Assembly: GCF_900100455.1 (NCBI RefSeq)
Contig: NZ_FNCV01000001.1
Span: 413,093 to 477,092 of the forward strand
Source of the DNA: Roseospirillum parvum
GTDB taxonomy: Bacteria; Pseudomonadota; Alphaproteobacteria; Rhodospirillales; Rhodospirillaceae
Length of the DNA stretch: 64,000 bases
Direction: 5' to 3'
This document shows, piece by piece, positions 10,881 through 19,272 of this stretch. The translations under genes and the position numbers were made by a program. Within the stretch, counting starts at the first letter, position 1, and every line of letters begins with the position of its first letter. The notes below the pieces were generated by a model. The model ran no database searches. It was not told where the DNA came from and saw only the letters and a list, made by a program, of their open reading frames with translations.

Positions 10881-11582
10881 TCAGTAGGGGCTGGCGGGGG
10901 GTGCGGAGCCCGGCCGGGGGGTCCACGAGGAGTCGTCGGGGAAGCGCACGGTTCTGACGGCGCTTTCCACCTGCGCCGGCGTCCACGGGCCGACCCCCGA
11001 CGGGGCCGCCTCGGCACTGGTGAACACCGCTCCCTCGCCCGGGCCCAGACTGATCCGGCCCCCCGGGGCGCTGACCTCGATGTGGCCGTCAAGGGTCAGC
11101 ACCGCCAGTGGATTGTCTTTCAGGCGGCCGCCCCAGAAATCGGTGCCGCGAATGCCGATGGTCGCCACCGGCGTGGCCACCGTGACCTTGTCCGGTTGGC
11201 GCCTGGCGATCTCTCCGGTGACCATGCGGAAGACGCCCGACAGCAGGCGCCAGGTGCCCTCGCCGCCGGCCGGGGTGAAGACGTAGGAATCCACCGTCAC
11301 CGCGCTGCGCTCGCCCAGGGTGAGGCGGGTGTCGTCGGTGAACACCACCTCCAGCCGGCCATCGACGCCGGTCGTCAGGTCGTCGCCAAAGCGGATGGCG
11401 TCGCCCCGCTCAAGGGGGATCGGCTGGCCCCGGCGGATGGCGTCGGCCGGCGCCAGCGCCCGGCTGACCGTGCCGATGGTTTCGCCGAACTCGGCCGCCA
11501 GGAGCGGGCCGGGCAGGATGGGCGACAGGGCAAGGGCGACCAGCAGGCCGAGAACGACGGGGCGCAACACGGATGCGGGCAT
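10881..11582 (-). CDS. exported FecR-domain protein
   Basis: Secreted or periplasmic protein of 233 residues. It has a hydrophobic signal segment (about residues 6-30, ending LLAAEFGE) followed by a FecR domain (about 65-160) with LTLGERSAVTVDSYVF and the VATIGIRGTDFW motif. FecR domains occur in anti-sigma regulators and, as here without an anti-sigma tail, in exported proteins of unknown role. The ATG has GGAGG ten bases upstream, a strong site. It is divergent from the HerA-like gene and lies upstream of sufR on the same strand. The specific function is unknown. Confidence 0.85.
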   Translation of the reverse strand: MPASVLRPVVLGLLVALALSPILPGPLLAAEFGETIGTVSRALAPADAIRRGQPIPLERGDAIRFGDDLTTGVDGRLEVVFTDDTRLTLGERSAVTVDSYVFTPAGGEGTWRLLSGVFRMVTGEIARRQPDKVTVATPVATIGIRGTDFWGGRLKDNPLAVLTLDGHIEVSAPGGRISLGPGEGAVFTSAEAAPSGVGPWTPAQVESAVRTVRFPDDSSWTPRPGSAPPASPY

Positions 11583-11702
11583 GGTGATGTGACCTCCCTC
11601 GAGGATGAGCCAGGGCCGGCCCCGGCGGGGGCGGTGATGGTGGATACTTGGCGTTGGCGGCGGGGCGGTGCAACATGAGGCCGACCCCCGGGAGGAGTGC
11701 CC

Positions 11703-13280
11703 ATGACCGACGCCAACCCGCAGTCCGAGGCCATTGCCCGCATCGACGAGATCACCGCCGCCCACGTCATGGCCGCCCTGCTGCCCGACCGCGACGGCCG
11801 CGCTCCGGAAATCCGCATCGGCACCCTGCTGGTCATGCCGACCGGGCAGGCGCGCATCTTCGGGGTGGTGGAATCGCTGGCGGCGGCCGGCGGCAAGCCG
11901 CTGGCCCGGATCGCCCTGATGGGTCAGATCCCGCTGAAAGAGGGCCAGGAGGGCCGCTTCCAGCGCGGCGTGTCGTGGTATCCGCTGCTCGGCGGACCGG
12001 TGCACTACACCACCCGCGCCGATTCGGCCAAGGTCTACGCCCGGCCGGGCGGGGCCAGCATCGAGATCGGGCGCACCCACCACGACCCCGACCTGCCGGC
12101 CTACCTGATGGTCGACGAGACCCTGGGCAAGCACTTCGCCATCCTGGGCACCACCGGCTCGGGCAAGTCGTGCGCCGTCACCCTGATCCTGCGCCGCATG
12201 CTGGACCAGATGCCGGCCGCCCACATGATCCTGCTCGACCCCCACGACGAGTACGAGACCGCCTTCGCCGACGTCGCCCAGGTGATCGACCCCGCCAACC
12301 TGCAACTGCCCTACTGGCTGCTCGACCTGGAGGAGATCAGCGAGGTCCTGATCGCCAAGGACAGCCCCCACCGCCACGCCGAACGGCAGATCCTGAAGGA
12401 GGCGGTGACCCAGGCCCGCCGGGCCTACTACCAGGACGCCGACGGCCTGGAGTTCATGACCGTCGACACCCCCACCCCCTACCGCCTGCACGACCTTCTG
12501 CGCCTTTTGAAGAACGCCATGGGCAAGCTGGACAAGCCGGACTCCTCGGCCCCCTACCTGCGCCTGATCACCCGCCTGGAAAGCCTCAACAACGATCGCC
12601 GCTTCGCCTTCATGTTCTCCGGCCTGGTGGTGCGCGACAATCTGGCCGAGCTGATCGCCCGCCTGCTGCGCCGCCCCACCGAGGGCCGGCCGATGACCAT
12701 CGTCAACCTGTCGGCGGTGCCCGGCGAGGTGGTCGACGTGGTGGTCAGCGTGCTGTGCCGGGTGATCTTCGACGTCGGCCTGTGGAGCCAGGCGGCGCGC
12801 GCCGTGCCGGTGCTGCTGATCTGCGAGGAAGCGCACCGCTACATGCCCGAGCGCGACGACCTGGGCTTCGGGCCGACCAAGCGGGCCCTGTCGCGGATCG
12901 CCAAGGAGGGGCGCAAGTACGGCGTTTCGGTGGGGCTGGTCAGCCAGCGGCCGAGCGAGCTGTCGACCGGCATCCTGTCGCAGTGCGGCACCATCCTGGC
13001 CCTGCGCATGAACAACGAGCGCGACCAGGAGTTCGTCCGCCGGGCCTTGCCGGAGGGGGCCCAGGGGCTGCTCTCGGCGCTGCCCGCCATGCGTCCGCAG
13101 GAGGCGGTGGCGGTCGGCGAGGGGGTGGCGGTGCCGCTGCGCCTGAGCTTTTCCGAACTGGAGCAGGTGCACCAGCCGCGCAGCGCCACCGCCCGCTTCT
13201 CCGAGGCCTGGCTGCGCGACGTGGACGACCCGGAGCACCTGGCCGAGACGGTGGCCCGCTGGCGCTATCAGGTGCGCTGA
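11703..13280 (+). CDS. HerA-like ATPase (DUF87/DUF853 type)
   Basis: Hexameric-type P-loop ATPase of the HerA/FtsK superfamily, 525 residues. An N-terminal beta-barrel (HAS-barrel-like, about 1-125) is followed by Walker A GTTGSGKS (149-156), Walker B VLLICEEAHRY (about 365) and a distal RMNNERDQEFVRRALP segment typical of HerA. HerA proteins pump or unwind DNA, usually with the NurA nuclease or in defence systems. Here there is no adjacent nuclease, so its partner is unknown. GGAGG lies seven bases before the ATG; a GTG two codons upstream is less likely. A candidate sRNA lies downstream. Confidence 0.88.
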   Translation: MTDANPQSEAIARIDEITAAHVMAALLPDRDGRAPEIRIGTLLVMPTGQARIFGVVESLAAAGGKPLARIALMGQIPLKEGQEGRFQRGVSWYPLLGGPVHYTTRADSAKVYARPGGASIEIGRTHHDPDLPAYLMVDETLGKHFAILGTTGSGKSCAVTLILRRMLDQMPAAHMILLDPHDEYETAFADVAQVIDPANLQLPYWLLDLEEISEVLIAKDSPHRHAERQILKEAVTQARRAYYQDADGLEFMTVDTPTPYRLHDLLRLLKNAMGKLDKPDSSAPYLRLITRLESLNNDRRFAFMFSGLVVRDNLAELIARLLRRPTEGRPMTIVNLSAVPGEVVDVVVSVLCRVIFDVGLWSQAARAVPVLLICEEAHRYMPERDDLGFGPTKRALSRIAKEGRKYGVSVGLVSQRPSELSTGILSQCGTILALRMNNERDQEFVRRALPEGAQGLLSALPAMRPQEAVAVGEGVAVPLRLSFSELEQVHQPRSATARFSEAWLRDVDDPEHLAETVARWRYQVR

Positions 13281-13337
13281 ATGGCTCGCCGCCGCGTGCC
13301 ATGCGCGATGCGCATGGCCGGACTGTGGTTTTTTGGG

Positions 13338-13366
13338 TGGACCGCCCGGCGGCGAAACCGTACATA
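13338..13366 (+). promoter_or_regulatory. candidate promoter for the downstream small RNA
   Basis: TGGACC (13338-13343) and TACATA (13361-13366) are separated by 17 bases, giving 4 and 3 matches to the vegetative consensus. Initiation would fall near 13373. It is weak by sequence alone, but its position fits the structured RNA that ends at the terminator at 13582. Confidence 0.35.
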
Positions 13367-13372
13367 GGGGGC

Positions 13373-13582
13373 GTCAGATGTTGCGGCGCAACACGGCGCT
13401 TCGCCGACGGCCCGCAAACAGTGATCTTCGATGGGTCCCTATCTCTCTCCTCCCCAGGGCCCATCGTTTCAGGACGGGGCGCACTGCCCTGTCCGAAGGG
13501 TCTTCGGATCCTACGTCTCCCAGACGTAAAGCCTCCCTGTTTTCGACTTTGCCCCCGGGTTCGTCCCGGGGGCATTTTTTTT
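13373..13582 (+). ncRNA. candidate trans-acting small RNA with anti-SD loops
   Basis: About 210 bases of non-coding sequence with consecutive hairpins and a strong terminator. Stems are GTTGC/GCAAC (13380-13392), GGCG/CGCC (13395-13405), GATGGG(T)CCCT/AGGGCCCATC (13430-13465), GGACGGGGC/GCCCTGTCC with one G-U pair (13472-13494), CGAAG/CTTCG (13494-13506) and TACGTCT/AGACGTA (13512-13528). The 13430 stem presents a pyrimidine loop containing CTCCTCCCC, complementary to Shine-Dalgarno sequences; the 13512 stem has CUCCCA in its loop region; GCCTCCCT follows. This layout resembles alphaproteobacterial anti-SD riboregulators of the AbcR or alpha-r14 type, but family membership could not be tested. 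It does not encode a convincing protein. Confidence 0.6.
13551..13582 (+). terminator. intrinsic terminator
   Basis: A perfect 9-bp GC stem GCCCCCGGG/CCCGGGGGC with a five-base loop is followed by A and eight T residues (13575-13582). It terminates plus-strand transcription, that is the candidate sRNA and/or read-through from the HerA-like gene. It is the clearest intrinsic terminator in the window. Confidence 0.9.
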
Positions 13583-13618
13583 GTCCGGCCGGCCCGGGAC
13601 CGAGCGTGGGCGCGCGGG

Positions 13619-13999
13619 TCAGTACTGCGGTTCGACGCAGATGCCGTTGCCGTGGTTCTTGTTGCTGGCGTAGCCGGTCCAGATCAGGTCGCGGTGGGTG
13701 GGCAGCGCGATGTACTGGCCCATCCGAAGCGGCCCCTCGTAGTAGACCGTGCCGCCGCGGCTGGCGATTTTCACGCCGGCCCCGCTGACCCGAAGCTCGC
13801 TGACCCGGATGCCGTTGAAACTGCCGCGCCCACTCTGCGAGGGCTGGAAATTGACGGCGGTGGTGTGGCCGTTGATGTAGCCCGGCAGGCACATCTGATA
13901 GTCGGCCCGGGCGTCGGGCGTGTGGAGGGCGAGGGCCAGGGCGACGGCGAGTCCGCCGAGCGCCAATTTGGACAGGGGGGTGGGCAGGAGGGTGCGCAT
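13619..13999 (-). CDS. small secreted protein of unknown function
   Basis: 126-residue protein with a clear signal peptide (hydrophobic residues 10-27, cleavage expected at DARADYQ). The mature part of about 95 residues has two cysteines, one near the N-terminus (QMCLPGY) and one near the C-terminus (NGICVEPQY), likely disulfide-bonded. It is rich in Gly, Arg and beta-prone segments. AGGA seven bases before the ATG supports the start. It is convergent with the candidate sRNA and divergent from the YqcC-like gene. I do not recognise the family. Confidence 0.7.
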   Translation of the reverse strand: MRTLLPTPLSKLALGGLAVALALALHTPDARADYQMCLPGYINGHTTAVNFQPSQSGRGSFNGIRVSELRVSGAGVKIASRGGTVYYEGPLRMGQYIALPTHRDLIWTGYASNKNHGNGICVEPQY

Positions 14000-14207
14000 G
14001 GGGTGTTCCTTCTGCTGGAAATGCCAGGAAACGAACCAACCAATGCTCTGCTCGGGGCCGACTGGCGCAAGGCGTCCAGGCGGCTCTTCCGCCTCCTCAG
14101 GCTGGGCGCCAAATGTGGCGAGATTGGGGAAAGGGGCGCGGCGCCGGCCGGCCCGGGTTATGCTGGAGCCCCCGCCCGTCGTCGGGCGCCGACAGGGAGG
14201 AGCCCCC

Positions 14208-14547
14208 ATGGCCCGCCCCCGAACACCCCCCGGCCCGGCGGCGACAGCCGCCCTGCTGACCCAACTCGATCTGGTCGAGGCGGAGTTGAGACGCCTCGGC
14301 TGGTGGCGCGACCCGCCGCCCGAGGGGGCCGACCACCCGCTCGGCGGGGCCGGCTTCGAGGCCTGGTTGCAGGTCTCCTTCCTGCCCGCCGCCCGCCAGC
14401 GGGTGCGGGCTGGCGATCTGCCGGAAAAAAGCACAGGTCGGCGTTCTCGCCCTGCGCCAGTACGACTATCACAGCCGCCTGCCGGAGGCGGACACCCTGC
14501 TCGGCCTGCTCAACCAGTTCGACGACATGGTGATGGCCGCCCGCTGA
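14208..14547 (+). pseudogene. YqcC-like protein gene with a one-base frameshift
   Basis: The first reading frame gives a YqcC-type N-terminus (LLTQLDLVEAELRRLGWW, then GFEAWLQVSFLPAARQRV). At the A6 tract 14425-14430 the family match jumps to another frame, which continues with LRQYDYHSRLPEADTLLGLL and ends LNQFDDMVMAAR at 14547. Removing one A joins both halves into a normal protein of about 112 residues. The change is a one-base insertion in a homopolymer: a sequencing error, a fresh mutation, or slippage-corrected expression are all possible. GGGAGG lies seven bases before the ATG. YqcC function is unknown. Confidence 0.75.
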
Positions 14548-14558
14548 GGGGAGGCGCC

Positions 14559-16418
14559 TTACCCGCCGCCCAGTTCGTCCTGTTTCAGGGACAACTCCAG
14601 CCAGCGGTGTTCGGCCGCTTCCAGCTCGGCCCGGAGAGCGGCCAGCTTTTCGGTGTTGGCCTGGAAGGCGGCGGGGTCGCGGCTGTAGGCCTCGGGGTCG
14701 GCCAGGGCCGCTTCCAGGGCCGCCGCCTGATCCTCGAGTTCGGCCACCCGGGCTGGCAGCAGCTCGAGATCGCGGGTTTCCTTGTAGCTCAGCTTGGCCT
14801 GGCGGCCGCCGGTTGGCTTGGTGGTCGAATTGCCGGCGGGCTTGTCGCCCGGCGCCTTGGCGGCCTTGGGGGTCTTGCCGGGGGTGGTCGGGCTGTCGCC
14901 CAGCGGCCTGACCAGCGGCGCGCCGCGCTGGGCCAGGGCGTCGGAATAGCCGCCGGCATACTCGCTGACCCGGCCGTCGGCCTCGATGACCAGGGTGGCG
15001 GTGACCAGACGGTCGAGGAAGTCGCGGTCGTGGCTGACCAGGATCAGCGTGCCCTCGTAGTCGGTCAGCACCTCGGCCAAAAGGTCCAGGGTGTCCATGT
15101 CCAGGTCGTTGGTCGGCTCGTCGAGCACCATCAGGTTGGCCGGCCGGGCCAGATCGCGGGCCAGCAGCAGGCGGTTGCGCTCGCCGCCCGAAAGGTTGGA
15201 CACGGGGCTTCGGAACTGCCGGTCCTCGAACAGGAAGTCCTTGAGGTAGCCGGCCACATGGCGCCAGCGGCCGTTGACCTCGATCTGGTCGCCGCCCTTG
15301 GGCACCAGCACCTGCCACGGGGTGGCCTCCGGATCGAGCCCGGCCCGGTCCTGGTCGAGCACCGCCGGGGTCAGGTTGGTGCCGTGGCGGATGGTGCCGC
15401 CCAGGGGGGCGAGCTGGCCGATCAGCAGGCGGACCAGGGTGGTCTTGCCGGCCCCGTTGGCGCCGACGATGCCGATGCGGTCGCCGCGCAGCACGCGCAG
15501 GGAAAGGTCGCGGATGATCGGCCGCTCGGTGTCATAGCCGGCGCTGGCCTGCTCGGCCTCGATGACCAGCTTGCCCGACAGGCTGCCCGCCTCGGCGGCC
15601 AGCGCCGCCCGGCCGAGGCGGGCCACGGCGTCGGTGCGTTGCTGGCGCAACTCCTGGAGGCGGCGCACCCGGCCCATGTTGCGCCGCCGGCGGGCGCTCA
15701 GGCCCTCGCGCAGCCAGCGGGTTTCCTCGGCGATCTTGCGGTTCAGCTTGTGGGCCGCCTGGGCCTCGGCCTCCATCACCGCCTCGGCCCAGGCCTCGAA
15801 GCCGGCGAACCCGGTTTCGGCGCGGCGCAGGGTGCCGTGGTCCAGCCACAGGGTCTGGTTGGTCACCCGCTCCAGGAAGGCGCGGTCGTGGCTGATCACC
15901 AGCAGCGCCCCGCGATGGCGTTGAAGGCGCGCCTCCAGCCAGCCGATGGCGGCCAGGTCCAGATGGTTGGTCGGCTCGTCGAGCAGCAAAAGATCGGGCT
16001 CGCCGATCAGCGCCCGGGCCAGGGCGACGCGGCGCTTCTGGCCGCCCGACAGGGTGCCCAGGGCGGCCTCGGCGGGCAGGCCCAACTGGTCGATCAGGAT
16101 GTCGGCCTTGTGGTCGTCGCCGGCCGCCACCTCGGACAGGCCGCCGGCGATCCAGGCGCGCACCGTCTCGGCCGGCGGCATCTCCGGCTCCTGCGGCAGG
16201 TAGCGCGCCAGGGCGCCGGGCGACAGGGCGCGGCTGCCCGAGTCGGGCTCGATCAGCCCGGCGCACACCTTGAGCAGGGTCGATTTGCCCGATCCGTTGC
16301 GCCCGACCAGACACAGCCGCTGGCCGGTGGCCACCGCCAGATCGATGTCGGTGAACAGCGGGCGGCCGCCGAAACCGAGGCGAATACCGTCGAGGGTGAG
16401 CAGGGGAGGCGGAGCCAT
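14559..16418 (-). CDS. uup: ABC-F ATPase Uup
   Basis: Soluble tandem ABC ATPase of the ABC-F class that acts on ribosomes or branched DNA structures. It has 619 residues with two nucleotide-binding domains: Walker A VGRNGSGKSTLL (about 40) and VGANGAGKTTLV, signatures TLSGGQKRR and LSGGERNRL, and Walker B LLLDEPTNHLD and VLDEPTNDLD. The interdomain linker is Arg-rich (GLSARRRRNMGRVRRLQELR). The C-terminal coiled coil after about 540 identifies Uup rather than EttA. There are no membrane segments. Confidence 0.93.
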   Translation of the reverse strand: MAPPPLLTLDGIRLGFGGRPLFTDIDLAVATGQRLCLVGRNGSGKSTLLKVCAGLIEPDSGSRALSPGALARYLPQEPEMPPAETVRAWIAGGLSEVAAGDDHKADILIDQLGLPAEAALGTLSGGQKRRVALARALIGEPDLLLLDEPTNHLDLAAIGWLEARLQRHRGALLVISHDRAFLERVTNQTLWLDHGTLRRAETGFAGFEAWAEAVMEAEAQAAHKLNRKIAEETRWLREGLSARRRRNMGRVRRLQELRQQRTDAVARLGRAALAAEAGSLSGKLVIEAEQASAGYDTERPIIRDLSLRVLRGDRIGIVGANGAGKTTLVRLLIGQLAPLGGTIRHGTNLTPAVLDQDRAGLDPEATPWQVLVPKGGDQIEVNGRWRHVAGYLKDFLFEDRQFRSPVSNLSGGERNRLLLARDLARPANLMVLDEPTNDLDMDTLDLLAEVLTDYEGTLILVSHDRDFLDRLVTATLVIEADGRVSEYAGGYSDALAQRGAPLVRPLGDSPTTPGKTPKAAKAPGDKPAGNSTTKPTGGRQAKLSYKETRDLELLPARVAELEDQAAALEAALADPEAYSRDPAAFQANTEKLAALRAELEAAEHRWLELSLKQDELGGG

Positions 16419-16627
16419 GGCGCGAAATCAAGGGGATGGGAGGGGACACTGGCCAACCCTGCTTATCGCCCCGGGGCCGCCGGTTCAATCATCCGTTCCG
16501 TCCTGGCGCAGGCCCGACCAAGGCCGGGCTTGCCTCGGTGCGCCCCGATGGCTCAGAAAGGTTATCTGTAAATGCCCTCCTGAAAGGCCGCCTTGCTGAA
16601 AGGCCATGCGGCGGTGGGGAACGGTCG

Positions 16628-17419
16628 ATGGACGAGGACCTGAAGGACCGCTATGGCGCCGGCGTTGACGAGATCGTCAGCGAGATGCGGGCCGAGTACC
16701 TGGACGAGGTGCGCGACCTTCTGCGCCAACTGGAGTTGAGCCTGGAAGAGGCCCGCCACGGCCGCCGGGACGAGGCCGCCCTGGTCCACGAGGTGCGCAA
16801 GGTGGCGGTCAGCGTGCGCGGGCAGGCCGCCAACCTGGGCTTTCGGCTGCTCAACACCCTGGCCCACCGGATGGAGGACTACCTTTCCGGGGTCAAGCGG
16901 CTGCCGCCCCGGGCCTTCGACGACCTGGCCCATTTCACCGAAACCATGCTCGACGTGACCGAGGGACGCATCCCGCACGACGCCGACCCCCGGCAACTGG
17001 TGCGCGGCATGCCGGTCAAGGCGACCTTCGAGCTGGGCGACATCGAGGTGCGCGACGTCGAGGTGATGCTGGTCATGCTGCACGGCGCGGCGACCCACTT
17101 CGTCGAGCGCGAATTGAAGGAGTGCGGCTACCGCCCGGTGGTGTGCAGCTCGACCTTCGAGTCGATCCCGCTGATCGTGCGCACCCAGCCCGACATGGTG
17201 ATCGTCTCCGCCGTCATGCCCGAGCTGTCGGGCATCGATCTGGTCGGCGCCCTGCATGCCATGCCGGCGACCCGCAACATCCCCACCGCGCTGATCACCA
17301 GCCTGGATGCCGACGACCCCTACCTCGCCCTGGTTCCCGGTGGCGTGCCGGTGATCCGCAAGGGGCCGCGCTTCGGCGATGATCTGGCCGACGCCCTGAA
17401 CAACCTGTTCCTGCTCTGA
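16628..17419 (+). CDS. Hpt-like plus receiver-like protein lacking phospho-acceptors
   Basis: 263-residue protein with an N-terminal four-helix Hpt-like domain (about 15-115) and a C-terminal CheY-like domain (about 140-263). In the Hpt signature, which is normally HxxKG, the residues here are Val61-Ser-Val-Arg64-Gly65, so the phospho-His is replaced by Val. In the receiver, the phospho-Asp position is Ser194 (MVIVSAVMPELSG). The conserved Thr/Ser and Lys (VIRKG) of the receiver remain. It is therefore probably a binding or regulatory pseudo-phosphorelay protein. GGGGA precedes the ATG. The next gene begins in the same frame downstream of its stop. Confidence 0.75.
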   Translation: MDEDLKDRYGAGVDEIVSEMRAEYLDEVRDLLRQLELSLEEARHGRRDEAALVHEVRKVAVSVRGQAANLGFRLLNTLAHRMEDYLSGVKRLPPRAFDDLAHFTETMLDVTEGRIPHDADPRQLVRGMPVKATFELGDIEVRDVEVMLVMLHGAATHFVERELKECGYRPVVCSSTFESIPLIVRTQPDMVIVSAVMPELSGIDLVGALHAMPATRNIPTALITSLDADDPYLALVPGGVPVIRKGPRFGDDLADALNNLFLL

Positions 17420-17452
17420 CCTGTTTCCGCTCTGACCTGTTTCCGCTCTGAA
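17405..17452. repeat. 16-bp tandem repeat, three copies
   Basis: Units are at 17405-17420, 17421-17436 and 17437-17452, of the form CTGTTTCCGCTCTGAC. The first copy contains the last codons and TGA stop of the Hpt/receiver-like gene, so the duplication has multiplied the stop region. It is a local slippage product. Confidence 0.92.
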
Positions 17453-17623
17453 ACGTGGCGAGTTGCCCCCGGGCTTGCCGGAGGCGGCGCCCCCGGGCTA
17501 TCCAGGGCTCCCCGCCAGCCTGCCGGAGTCGGCCCCCTGGAACCCGCCGCCCCCCCATTCCGCCGTTCCTGGCCGCGCCGCCTTCTGAAGCGGCTCGGCA
17601 ACAGCGACGCCCTGCGCCGTCTT

Positions 17624-18283
17624 TTGTGCTGGCTGGGCTCGCTGTACATCCGCGCCGTCTGGGCGAGTGGCCGCTGGTCGGTCGAGGGCGACCAAGAGGC
17701 GCGCCGCCTGTGGGCCGAGGGGCGCCCCTTCATCCTGGCCTTCTGGCACGGTCGCCTCCTGATGATGCCGATGATCTGGGATCACGCCCACCCCATCCAC
17801 ATGCTGATCAGCCAGCACCGCGACGGCCAGTTCATCGCCCGCACGGTGGCCCATTTCGGCATCCAGACGGTGGCCGGCTCCAGCTCGAAGGGCGGCGCCG
17901 CGGCGGTGCGGCGCATGGTCCGGGTGCTCAAGGATGGCGGTTGGGTGGGGATCACCCCGGATGGCCCGCGCGGTCCCCGCCAGCGGGCCGATGGCGGCGC
18001 CGTGGCGCTCGCCCGGCTGACCGGGGCGCCCATCCTGCCGGCCAGCTTCTCGGCCCGCCGGGGGACCAATCTGGGCTCCTGGGACCGCTTCCTGGTCGCC
18101 TTTCCGTTCACCCGGGGGGTGCTGCGCTGGGGCACCCCGATCCGCGTGCCGGCCGATGCCGACGCCGCTCTGCTGGTGCGCAAACAGGCCGACCTCGAAG
18201 ACGAAATGAACCGCCTGCTGGTCGAGGCCGACCGCGACATGGGCCGCCCCCCCATCCCGCCGGCCGAAGGCTCGGCGCCATGA
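17624..18283 (+). CDS. DUF374-family lysophospholipid acyltransferase-like protein
   Basis: Membrane-associated acyltransferase-like protein, probably acting on lipid A or an envelope lipid given the following lpxK and lpxL-like genes. The core shows AFWHGRLLMMP (His motif), a GSSSKGGAAAVRRM block and GITPDGPRGPR. The called start is TTG, giving 219 residues, but the N-terminal helix typical of the family (KRLGNSDALRRLL) lies just upstream in the same open frame. No ATG or GTG exists in that frame back to the previous stop, so the true start may be CTG at 17585. Its stop overlaps the lpxK ATG by four bases. Confidence 0.82.
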   Translation: MCWLGSLYIRAVWASGRWSVEGDQEARRLWAEGRPFILAFWHGRLLMMPMIWDHAHPIHMLISQHRDGQFIARTVAHFGIQTVAGSSSKGGAAAVRRMVRVLKDGGWVGITPDGPRGPRQRADGGAVALARLTGAPILPASFSARRGTNLGSWDRFLVAFPFTRGVLRWGTPIRVPADADAALLVRKQADLEDEMNRLLVEADRDMGRPPIPPAEGSAP

Positions 18284-19272
18284 AGGCGCCCCCCTTCTGG
18301 CGGGCCGATGGCCCGCTGCCCCGGCTGCTCGGGCCGTTGGGCGGGCTCTACACCCTGGGCGGCTGGCTGAGGCGGCGCGGCGCCCGGCCGGCGCGGGCCG
18401 GCGTGCCGGTGCTCTGTGTCGGCAACCTGACCGCCGGCGGGGCCGGCAAGACGCCCATCGCGCTCGACCTGGGGCGCCGCCTCCAGGGGCGCGGCCGGAC
18501 CGTGGCCTTCCTCACCCGGGGCCACGGCGGGCAGGCGCGCGGGCCGCTGCGGGTCGATCCCGCCCGCCACGACGCCGAGGCGGTGGGCGACGAGGCCCTG
18601 CTGCTGGCCGAGGTGGCGATGACCGTCCTTTCCGCCGACCGGGCGGCCGGCGCCGCGCTGGCCGAGGAGCTGGGCGCCGAGGTCATCGTGATGGACGACG
18701 GCCACCAGAACCCGGGACTGATCAAGGACCTGTCGCTGGTCGTCATCGACGGCGTGTTCGGGTTCGGCAATCACCGGGTGATCCCCGCCGGCCCCTTGCG
18801 CGAACCCTGGAAGGCCGGGCTGGCGCGGGCCGACGCGGTGGTCGTGGTGGGGCCCGACAGGCACCGCCTGCACGCCCGCCTGTCGCCGCGCCGGCCACGC
18901 CTGACCGCCCACTTCCAGCCCGGGCCACAGATCGCCGCGCTGCTCGGCCGGCCGGTGGTCGCCTTCGCCGGCATCGGGCGGCCCGACAAGTTCTTCGACG
19001 GTCTGGCCGAGGCCGGGGTCCGGGTGGTGGCGCGCCATCCCTTCGCCGATCACTTCCCCTATCGGCCGACCGACATCCAGCCCATCCTCGACGAAGCCTT
19101 CGCCCTCGGCGCGGCGGTGGCGACCACGGCCAAGGACGCGGTGCGCCTGCCGGCCGACCAGCGCCAACAGGTCAACGTCATCGGCCTGTCGGTGGACTGG
19201 CCCGCCCCCGTGGCCGTCGAGGCCCTGCTCGACGACTTGTTCGCCCGCTTCAAGGAGAGCCGCCTCCCGTGA
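18280..19272 (+). CDS. lpxK: tetraacyldisaccharide 4'-kinase
   Basis: Phosphorylates the 4' position of the lipid A precursor at the inner membrane. It has 330 residues. The P-loop is GNLTAGGAGKTP and the DDGHQNPGLIKDL block contains the catalytic Asp pair region (VMDDGHQ). The FGNHRVIPAGPLREP segment is also conserved. The ATG overlaps the preceding stop (ATGA), and the next gene overlaps the lpxK stop with GTGA, so three envelope genes are translationally coupled. Confidence 0.95.
   Translation: MKAPPFWRADGPLPRLLGPLGGLYTLGGWLRRRGARPARAGVPVLCVGNLTAGGAGKTPIALDLGRRLQGRGRTVAFLTRGHGGQARGPLRVDPARHDAEAVGDEALLLAEVAMTVLSADRAAGAALAEELGAEVIVMDDGHQNPGLIKDLSLVVIDGVFGFGNHRVIPAGPLREPWKAGLARADAVVVVGPDRHRLHARLSPRRPRLTAHFQPGPQIAALLGRPVVAFAGIGRPDKFFDGLAEAGVRVVARHPFADHFPYRPTDIQPILDEAFALGAAVATTAKDAVRLPADQRQQVNVIGLSVDWPAPVAVEALLDDLFARFKESRLP

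Noticed and set aside
10881-13238. 785-residue minus-strand ORF across the HerA-like gene
   Set aside because: Only its C-terminal third (from 11582) is real, the FecR-domain protein; the rest is antisense to the ATPase.
11703-13280. HerA-based antiphage defence system
   Set aside because: No NurA, SIR2 or DUF4297-type partner is encoded next to it; neighbours are housekeeping genes.
14425-14430. Programmed -1 frameshift at A6
   Set aside because: The frame needed downstream is +1, so the classic -1 slippery mechanism does not apply.
11648-14533. 961-residue plus-strand ORF through HerA, sRNA and YqcC region
   Set aside because: It is the wrong frame for the HerA-like protein and reads through non-coding structure; no domains.
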